NCBI GenBank assembly: GCA_965279195.1 | Contig: CBDIHP010000045.1 | Span: forward strand, 248,001-312,000 | From: CBDIHP01 sp965279195 | Lineage (GTDB): Bacteria; Planctomycetota; Planctomycetia; Isosphaerales; Isosphaeraceae | Direction: 5' to 3' | DNA length: 64,000 bases | Shown here: positions 58,417 through 64,000 of the stretch, in pieces | How positions within the stretch are numbered: the stretch's first letter is position 1 | Layout: every line of letters starts with the position of its first letter | The notes under the pieces: model-generated | What the model was told of the DNA's origin: nothing | Databases searched by the model: none | The model's input: only the letters and a program-made list of their open reading frames with translations | Program-made: the position numbers and the translations under genes

Positions 58417-60423
58417 CTATCGGGATTCGGGCGCGGCCGTCGGGCCGGCCGAAACCGTCAGCTTGTCATCGGCATTCAACACCGCATAGATCGACCGCGT
58501 CTCGCGATAGGCGTCGCGGAGCCTGTCGGAGTTGACGATCGTCCCATCCGGCTCGACGCCCCCCTGGATCGCGAGTGGCCGCGGGGCCACGAGCGCGGCG
58601 ATCAGCCCGACGTCCCCCAGGGTGAGCATCCCGGGCACGATGACCCCCATCGGAAGTTTCGCCCAACGCTGCGTTTCCGTCCCGGCGAGCGTCACCGGAC
58701 TCTCGACAATCCGGACCTGCGAGATCCGCGAGTCGAGCGCCGCCGCCGCGAGGGCGACCAGCCCGAACGGACCCAATCCCACGAGCGTGATCGGCAGCCC
58801 CTTGTGGCTGATGTCGAGTGCATCGACCCAGCGGCTCACGTCGTACGCCCACTGGCCGAGCAGGGGCCGGCCCGCCCAGAGCGACCACTCGGCCTCGTTG
58901 TGGTCTGGCACGCCAGCGACAACCCCGGTCTTCGGCTTGCCCAGGCCCGTCGCGCGTAGGTCGGCGACCAGGACGTCGGAATCCTGCTTGAGCAGCAGAG
59001 CGACCTCCGGATGTTCCTGGCCGACCATGCCGCCGGGCGAGACCACGATCGCAACTCGGGCGGCCTTGATTTTCGAGTGCAGGAGCACGCCTGAAATCCG
59101 GAGGCCCGGCTCGGGGCTGATGTCGAGCGAGGTCGCGTCGTCCGCAGCCTTCCGGTTCAGTTCCAGCGGACACTTCGGCGGACGCCCGCCCAGCAAGGTG
59201 TCCTCCAGCCGCCCCTTCAGCCGGTCCGTGTCGGCCTCCCAGCGCTCGGCGTGATCGGCCAGGGCGGGGCGGGATTTCGCCAGCGATTCGGATTCGAGAG
59301 CCACGAACCGGGGGATGGTGACGATGGTTCGGGGCCGCGCCGAGGCGTCCGGGTAGCAGCGAAGTGTCTGCGGATCTTCCACGCTGAACTTGGGTTCCGG
59401 CACGGGTGAACCGTCGCCCTTGCCGCGCAGCGACTTGTCGAGCCAGCCATAAGCGGCCTCGCGCATGGCCTGGTTGTAGTCGTGGCCGGACTCGATCGAG
59501 ACGTGCTTGATGCGATCGCCGACCTTCAACTGTTCATACCGGGCCCGCGCGTAGGCCACGCTCCTGGCCGCCTCGCCCACGCTGAACTGGAAGGCGTCCT
59601 TTGTCGCGTTCACGACCAGGAGGGACCGCGGCGCCATCAACGCCAGGAGGTCGCCGGTGGTGGCAAACGTCATCCCGCCGGGAAGGACTTCGCAGACACA
59701 GCACGCCGCGCCGAGATAGGCGTCGTAGGTCCCGATCCCGCAGACGGGGATCACCGCCTTGAACCGGTCGTCGGTCGCCCCCGAATAGAGCGACTGGTTC
59801 CCGCCGCCCGACGCCCCGGTGATCGCCAGATTCGACCCATCGACCTCGGGGCGCGAGAGCAAGTAATCGACCGCTCGGCGGTTGTCGTAGACCTGGAGGC
59901 CGATCAACGGCGTCCCGAGCGGCCATAGCGAGGCGCCGTCGAGGGCCCCGTGGTAGGTCCCCGGCGCGGGCTGGACCGCCCGCTCGCCCGCGCCGAAGGC
60001 ATCGACCGCGAGGCAGATGTACCCGAGCTTGACCATCCCCAGGCAACGCGACTGGACGTGCGGATCGATCCTCGCCCAGGGCCAGTGCCCATGGACGTGG
60101 AGCACTGCGGGCGCCTTGCCCGCGAGCGGTTCCGGCCGGTAGAGGTTCGCCGTGACCCGGACGCCCGGCCGCGACTGGAACGTCAGCCGCTCGATGACGT
60201 AACCATCCCGCTTGATGACGCCGAGGATCTCCGGATCGAGCGGCGCATCCCGGTCCGGGACCCGCCCGAGCGCCGCCTTGAGTCCCTCCCTGACGGCGTC
60301 GAGCCGCGTCTCCCAGCCCTGCGGCGTCTCGGGCGGGCGCGACGGGATCCGCCTCGCAGCGACCTGGGCCTTGAGGAAGTCGAGGAATTCGCCACCGTCC
60401 GGTTTCGCCTGTTTGGGTCTCAT
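58417..60423 (-). CDS. tandem alpha/beta hydrolase (acetylxylan-esterase/dienelactone-hydrolase-like), second copy degenerate
   Basis: 668 residues, two alpha/beta-hydrolase folds in a row. The first (about 60-335) has LHVHGHWPWA as oxyanion region, nucleophile Ser in ITGASGGGNQS and a His in IESGHDYNQAM, all consistent with an active esterase of the acetylxylan-esterase-like group. The second (about 430-650) keeps the fold (VAIVVSPGGMVG, LVADLRATGLGKPKTG) but its nucleophile elbow reads LVGLGPFGLVAL with no Ser. There is no signal peptide. Substrate unknown. The only gene of its unit. Confidence 0.83.
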   Translation of the reverse strand: MRPKQAKPDGGEFLDFLKAQVAARRIPSRPPETPQGWETRLDAVREGLKAALGRVPDRDAPLDPEILGVIKRDGYVIERLTFQSRPGVRVTANLYRPEPLAGKAPAVLHVHGHWPWARIDPHVQSRCLGMVKLGYICLAVDAFGAGERAVQPAPGTYHGALDGASLWPLGTPLIGLQVYDNRRAVDYLLSRPEVDGSNLAITGASGGGNQSLYSGATDDRFKAVIPVCGIGTYDAYLGAACCVCEVLPGGMTFATTGDLLALMAPRSLLVVNATKDAFQFSVGEAARSVAYARARYEQLKVGDRIKHVSIESGHDYNQAMREAAYGWLDKSLRGKGDGSPVPEPKFSVEDPQTLRCYPDASARPRTIVTIPRFVALESESLAKSRPALADHAERWEADTDRLKGRLEDTLLGGRPPKCPLELNRKAADDATSLDISPEPGLRISGVLLHSKIKAARVAIVVSPGGMVGQEHPEVALLLKQDSDVLVADLRATGLGKPKTGVVAGVPDHNEAEWSLWAGRPLLGQWAYDVSRWVDALDISHKGLPITLVGLGPFGLVALAAAALDSRISQVRIVESPVTLAGTETQRWAKLPMGVIVPGMLTLGDVGLIAALVAPRPLAIQGGVEPDGTIVNSDRLRDAYRETRSIYAVLNADDKLTVSAGPTAAPESR

Positions 60424-60946
60424 TCAACCAATGTAGAACGCCGGTCGGACCGCCTCAAGCGGCCCGTGCGCATCTCCTGCCGGTATCGACACGCGACTCT
60501 GTGACCTGGATGTCTGGGTAAGGTGTGCGGGCCCTCCGGCCTTCGCCGAGAAATCCGAAAAAAATCCGCACGATTCCGGATCATGGGCTAAAGTTCCATT
60601 GCCCGACGGACGAAACGCGGGCCGGGATGTTCATCTGCCGGGCCGTAATGGCTTGGCCTCGATGAAGATGCGTCCCGGCGGCCGGAGTCCGTCCGTTCTG
60701 TTCGCCTTCTCGTGAGGCGTGGAGGCGGGGCGGAGAGCGACGTTCCGGAGACTGCCCGAGGTCCAGGGAAGGGACGTCCGTTCCGCCCCGATCGTTTGCG
60801 ATCGGGAGGCCGTTCTGCGTCCGCGCGGAGGTGGTCGGCCCGGGATGGCCGGATTGGGTTCGTTCGGTGGATGCGTCGCTCGGTCCCGCGGGGTGCCCCC
60901 TTCGGAATCGACCTCAAGACGAAGCCACACCGGAGCGACCCACGAG
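60424..60946. other. 523-nt gap upstream of the matrixin gene
   Basis: No convincing gene; short frames here are low-complexity and unlike the neighbours. A locally A-rich stretch (GAAATCCG followed by seven As) lies near 60550-60570 and a TAAAGT near 60590, but I cannot pair these into a promoter with standard spacing. Confidence 0.5.
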
Positions 60947-62596
60947 ATGATGGCCTACGGGGCAGACACGCCCCGGCTCGCCCGACTGCGTCGGGCCGCG
61001 AGACCGAGCTGCGAGCCCCTGGAAGGGCGGCAACTCCTCGCGACGCCGGGATACGACTACCAGCTCAGCGGCTTCAAATGGGCGAACCCCACCCAGCTGA
61101 CTTTCAGCTTCGCCCCCGATGGGGTCAACTGGGGGCACGGCACCAACAACCTCAATGCCGTCTTCGGCTCGAAGTTCGGCGAGGCCTGGAAACGCGAGAT
61201 CGCCCGGGCCCTCCAGACCTGGGCCGCGGTCGCCAACATCAACGTCGGCGCGATCGGCGACAGCTTCTCCGACTTCGACGTCTACGGCGAGCGACAGACC
61301 GACCCCCGATTCGGCGACATCCGCTTCGGCGGGTACGATTTCCAGGATGGCCAGACCCTCGCCCAGACCATGTTCCCGCCGCCCAACGGCTACACGGGCG
61401 CGGGCGACATCCAGATCAACACCGCCAACGGCTTCAACATCGGCGGCGACTACGACCTCTACAGCGTGATGCTCCACGAGATCGGCCACTCGCTCGGCCT
61501 GGAGCACGCGCCCAACCCCTCCACCGTGATGTACGAGCGTTACCACGGCGTCCTGGGCGGGCTGACCTCGGGCGACGTCGCTGGCATCCAGGCGATCTAT
61601 GGCGCAAGGCAGCCGGATGGCTACCAGGCCCAGGGGCTCGGATTCGCATCCAGCTCCATTGACGTCACCGCCGGCCTTGGGGCCGATGACGCGACAGCCG
61701 TCTCGAACGTGTGGCTCCAGTCGATCGGCGACCGACGCTACTACGCCTTCAGTGCCCCCGACGAGACCGGCGCCTCGCTGAGGGTCACGGTCAGCGCGGC
61801 GGGCATCAGCCTCATGAGTCCGAAGCTGACCGTGGTCGACGCCGCCTCCGGGCAGGTGCTCGCCACCGTCGCCGACCCGACATCGATCGGCAACAACGTC
61901 TCCGCCTTGATCCCGGGGATCGCCCCGGGCCAGCGGATCCAGGTGATCGTCGAGGGGGCGACCGGCGACGTCTTCGGCGTCGGCAGCTATCGCCTCGATG
62001 TCGGCTTCCAGGGCGGGACGCCGAGGAATCCGACCCCGACTCCGACGCCCACCCCAACACCCACACCAACCCCGACGCCCACCCCGACTCCCACGCCGGT
62101 CGCCCCCAGCCCCGACCGCTTCGAGCCCAACAACACGGTCCGGACTGCCGTCAACCTGGGGACGGTGACCCAGACCAGCGTCGGCTCGCTGACCCTCAAC
62201 GCGCGGACGGATGTCGATGCCTACACTTTCCGTGCCGCCCGCGCCGGCACCTACCAGGTGCTCGCGGGCGGGGCCTGGGTCCGAGTGCTGAACGCAAACG
62301 GCAGACTGGTCGCGACCGGGATCGGCGGGGTCAGCTTCAAGGCGACGAGGAATGCGAAGTTCTCCGTGCTCGTGTCCACCGGCAACGGGGGGACGCTGGC
62401 GTCGTACAACCTGACGGTCCAGTTCTCCGCCGCCTTGACCACCGGGGGCAAGAAGGTCGCGCGGATCGTCGCGAAGCAGGTCGTGGCCGCCAGCCCGCCG
62501 GTCGCCTCGAATCCGACGCCCGTCGTCGCGCCGGAGGTGTTCCAGTGGATCCGGGAGAAGGTCCTGGATCGGATCGCGAGGCGCGGTCGGCGTTGA
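60947..62596 (+). CDS. matrixin-type zinc metalloprotease with planctomycete N-terminal signal
   Basis: 549 residues. The N-terminus has SCEPLEGRQLLA, a version of the LExRxLL sorting signal found on planctomycete surface proteins. The protease domain has the zinc motif HEIGHSLGLEH and a Met-turn in STVMYERY, characteristic of matrixins (peptidase family M10). Two PPC-like beta domains follow (about 245-360 and 385-490), joined by a proline-threonine linker. It should be exported and act on extracellular proteins. There are two adjacent ATGs (60947 and 60950); either could be used. Confidence 0.88.
   Translation: MMAYGADTPRLARLRRAARPSCEPLEGRQLLATPGYDYQLSGFKWANPTQLTFSFAPDGVNWGHGTNNLNAVFGSKFGEAWKREIARALQTWAAVANINVGAIGDSFSDFDVYGERQTDPRFGDIRFGGYDFQDGQTLAQTMFPPPNGYTGAGDIQINTANGFNIGGDYDLYSVMLHEIGHSLGLEHAPNPSTVMYERYHGVLGGLTSGDVAGIQAIYGARQPDGYQAQGLGFASSSIDVTAGLGADDATAVSNVWLQSIGDRRYYAFSAPDETGASLRVTVSAAGISLMSPKLTVVDAASGQVLATVADPTSIGNNVSALIPGIAPGQRIQVIVEGATGDVFGVGSYRLDVGFQGGTPRNPTPTPTPTPTPTPTPTPTPTPTPVAPSPDRFEPNNTVRTAVNLGTVTQTSVGSLTLNARTDVDAYTFRAARAGTYQVLAGGAWVRVLNANGRLVATGIGGVSFKATRNAKFSVLVSTGNGGTLASYNLTVQFSAALTTGGKKVARIVAKQVVAASPPVASNPTPVVAPEVFQWIREKVLDRIARRGRR
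62030..62098. repeat. Pro-Thr dipeptide repeat in the matrixin linker
   Basis: Eleven consecutive Pro-Thr codon pairs plus a final Pro, with mixed third positions, so the repeat is at protein rather than strict DNA level. A flexible, often O-glycosylated type of linker. Confidence 0.92.
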
Positions 62597-62711
62597 TCGC
62601 CGACAACCCCCGCTGCGGACCTTGCCGGGCGGGTTCCTGGTCGTACAACAACGGGATGAATTCGTCCCGACGGGCACTCGACTTGCGGCTGTCAGGCCCC
62701 CGTCACGGGGT

Positions 62712-62741
62712 TTGATCGGCCGCGAGTCGTTGTGGTAGCCT
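62712..62741 (+). promoter_or_regulatory. weak candidate promoter of the superoxide dismutase gene
   Basis: TTGATC at 62712-62717, an 18-nt spacer and TAGCCT at 62736-62741, leaving a leader of about 90 nt. Confidence 0.35.
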
Positions 62742-62837
62742 GTCGAGGACGAGGCGGCCGACCGTCTCAGAGAGCCTCGCGGGCCCGATTTCTCGGCACC
62801 CGTCGCGGCCCGATCCCCGACCAGGAGAATCGTTCGC

Positions 62838-63455
62838 ATGGCCGAATACACGCTTCCGCCGCTCCCCTACGACTTCGGAGCCCTCGAGCCCCACATCGAT
62901 GCCAAGACCATGGAGATCCACCATGGCAAGCATCATCAGGCGTACATCAACAACCTCAACGCCGCGCTCAAGGATCACCCCGACCACCAGGGGAAGACGA
63001 TCGAGGCGCTGATCGCCGACCTGAACGCCCTGCCCGAGGGGATCCGCACGGCGGTCCGCAACAACGGCGGCGGCCACGCCAACCACTCGCTGTTCTGGCA
63101 GGTCATCGCGCCGAACGCCGGCGGCGAGCCGACCGGCAAGATCGGCGAGGCGATCGCCTCCGAACTCGGCGGCTTCGCGGCGTTCAAGGAGGCCTTCAAC
63201 AAGGCCGGCGCAACCCGCTTCGGCTCGGGCTGGGCCTGGCTGACCCTCGGCAAGGACGGCAAGCTCGCCGTCACCTCCACGCCGAACCAGGACAGCCCGA
63301 TCATGGAAGGCACCACGCCGCTCCTGGGCTGCGACGTGTGGGAGCACGCCTATTACCTCAAGTACCAGAACCGCCGCCCGGACTACCTGGCCGCCTTCTG
63401 GAACGTCGTCAACTGGCCCGAGGTCGAGCGCCGTTACCTGGCCGCCAAGGGTTGA
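62838..63455 (+). CDS. sodA: Fe/Mn superoxide dismutase
   Basis: A 205-residue Fe/Mn-family superoxide dismutase. All four metal ligands are present: His in IHHGKHHQAY, His in GHANHSLFW, and Asp and His in CDVWEHAYYL. GSGWAWL and the dimer-interface segment are also conserved. The distinction between Mn and Fe is not reliable here, although the Gly-Gly before HANHSLFW is seen often in Mn forms. There is no signal peptide. Stands alone, with weak promoter and no clear terminator. Confidence 0.96.
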   Translation: MAEYTLPPLPYDFGALEPHIDAKTMEIHHGKHHQAYINNLNAALKDHPDHQGKTIEALIADLNALPEGIRTAVRNNGGGHANHSLFWQVIAPNAGGEPTGKIGEAIASELGGFAAFKEAFNKAGATRFGSGWAWLTLGKDGKLAVTSTPNQDSPIMEGTTPLLGCDVWEHAYYLKYQNRRPDYLAAFWNVVNWPEVERRYLAAKG

Positions 63456-63471
63456 TCGACCCCAGCTCGGC

Positions 63472-63499
63472 TTGACCCATCCGCCGGGCTTTGTATGAT
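63472..63499 (+). promoter_or_regulatory. near-consensus promoter of the terminal lipoprotein gene
   Basis: TTGACC at 63472-63477, a 16-nt spacer and TATGAT at 63494-63499. Start site near 63506. Confidence 0.68.
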
Positions 63500-63500
63500 C

Positions 63501-63546
63501 CGGCCGATCCCGCGAGAATTCCTCAAGTTTCTCGCGGGATCGGCCG
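63501..63546. repeat. perfect 18-bp inverted repeat at the predicted transcription start
   Basis: Arms 63501-63518 (CGGCCGATCCCGCGAGAA) and 63529-63546 are perfect complements with a 10-nt loop. It begins two bases after the -10 box, so it lies over the start site and would form the 5' end of the message. Confidence 0.9.
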
Positions 63547-63688
63547 AGCCGGCTCCACTGAACCCGCCTCCTCGATCCCGCCCCGACTGGCCACCGGTCC
63601 TACCCCATGCATCGCTGAAGGAAACCGCGAACGCGCAGGCCGCTTGCGCGATGGTCAGGACACTGTCGGATCTTCGAGGAGACTCGCC

Positions 63689-64000
63689 ATGGATTGGCGC
63701 AATTTCAAGGGCCGGAACCGGCTCCAGGCCGGGCTCTGGCTCGGACTCTCCCTCTTGAGCGCCGCGACGGGTTGCAAGAACACCCGGCCGGAAGTGCCCC
63801 CGGGGCGGCCCTATACCCCGGACGGGCGGCAGAAGCCCGCCGTCGGGTTCAGCACCGATCCCCGCCCGCTCACGACCGACCCCAATGTCGGGCCCGGCGG
63901 CATCGGCCGGGGTGCGGGCCTCGCCGATCGCTCCGAGGCCAACCCGCTAGGCATGCCCCCGGGCGCCGGCGGCACCAATTACGGCATCCCCGCCAACGGC
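63689..64000 (+). CDS. lipoprotein, 5' part only
   Basis: The reading frame runs off the right edge; 104 codons are visible. The ATG at 63689 follows GAGGAG by 8 nt. A charged start and hydrophobic stretch (GLWLGLSLLSAATGC) end in a lipobox, Cys about residue 29. The mature part is rich in Pro, Gly and Asn (NTRPEVPPGRPYTPDGR, then PLGMPPGAGGTNYG), like many planctomycete surface lipoproteins. No function recognised. It is driven by the promoter at 63472-63499 with a leader of about 180 nt. Confidence 0.82.
   Translation, partial: MDWRNFKGRNRLQAGLWLGLSLLSAATGCKNTRPEVPPGRPYTPDGRQKPAVGFSTDPRPLTTDPNVGPGGIGRGAGLADRSEANPLGMPPGAGGTNYGIPANG

Noticed and set aside
60588..60917. Minus-strand open frame in the gap before the matrixin gene
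   Set aside because: Low-complexity Arg/Pro/Ser composition, no start site of quality and no domain; likely a chance frame.
1..64000. tRNA, rRNA, tmRNA and CRISPR arrays
   Set aside because: No cloverleaf T-loop sequences at expected spacing, no rRNA segments and no regularly spaced direct repeats were seen on reading both strands. A tRNAscan or Rfam search would be decisive and was not possible here.

Overview
The window is a gene-dense, very GC-rich bacterial chromosome segment that looks like a member of the Planctomycetota, most likely Isosphaeraceae-like. This assignment is inferred from gene content, not from a marker gene: a secreted matrixin with a planctomycete-type LExRxLL N-terminal signal, two ThuA-domain proteins, a Uma2 nuclease, many lipoproteins with N-terminal Cys lipoboxes, a chromosomal Rad52-like protein, LPS-core genes and abundant intergenic palindromes. 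No tRNA, rRNA or CRISPR array was recognised. There is one insertion sequence.

Layout. 1-3.8 kb (+): tail of a GXGXG-domain protein, a lipoprotein, corA and recJ. 3.8-7.4 kb (-): coaE, rho, ribH and a small membrane protein behind a near-consensus promoter with a leader of about 360 nt. 7.9-16.9 kb (-): a tight envelope run reading GT-C glycosyltransferase, WaaP-like kinase, WaaG-like glycosyltransferase, sugar-phosphate nucleotidyltransferase, PlsY fused to a beta-propeller, and polA, starting at a TTGACC-N16-TATAAT promoter. 16.9-22.1 kb (-): isocitrate/isopropylmalate dehydrogenase family, lpxK (apparently a CTG start), a deoxyhypusine-synthase-like gene, waaF and a sugar-nucleotide epimerase. 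22.3-26.5 kb (+): Mpo1-like protein, TolC-type outer-membrane lipoprotein, ThuA protein. 26.7-31.4 kb: a YacP-like NYN ribonuclease gene, an 878-bp IS5-family element, a nested palindrome and pyrR-pyrB-pyrC (-). 31.8-35.5 kb: peptidoglycan amidase (+), then ThuA protein, cdd, a lipoprotein and a DUF2752 protein (-). 36-43.6 kb (+): Rad52-like protein, then glycogen/sugar genes (glgA, galT, Uma2, a GH57-like protein) and a DUF58/DUF4381-type pair. 43.4-49.1 kb (-): queF, SAM hydroxide adenosyltransferase, bioA, bioD, a zinc-ribbon membrane protein and an EEP-domain protein. 49.2-52.3 kb (-): ECF sigma factor, zinc-finger anti-sigma factor and a DUF3352-type protein. 52.5-60.4 kb: two small proteins, a Clp_N-ThiD2-ThiE fusion (-), a Cys glutathione peroxidase (+), a glycine-rich HlyD-type adaptor (-) and a duplicated alpha/beta hydrolase (-). 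60.9-64 kb (+): matrixin protease, superoxide dismutase and the start of a lipoprotein.

How the genes fit together. The 10.6-21 kb stretch is mainly an outer-membrane programme: lipid A phosphorylation (LpxK), inner-core heptose transfer (WaaF), core glycosylation and phosphorylation (WaaG-, WaaP-like), nucleotide-sugar supply and phospholipid synthesis (PlsY). The deoxyhypusine-synthase-like gene sits inside it without an obvious role. pyrRBC and cdd are pyrimidine genes; bioAD, queF, ribH, thiE and coaE are cofactor genes. Junctions are often 4-nt start/stop overlaps, using ATGA, GTGA, TTGA and apparently CTGA.

The least conventional items are three domain fusions (PlsY-propeller, Clp_N-ThiD2-ThiE, glycine-rich adaptor), the misplaced deoxyhypusine-synthase homologue, a GH57 protein missing a catalytic aspartate, a chromosomal Rad52-like gene, and several families of long intergenic inverted repeats. 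I did not see one clear-cut new multi-gene defence or mobile system.
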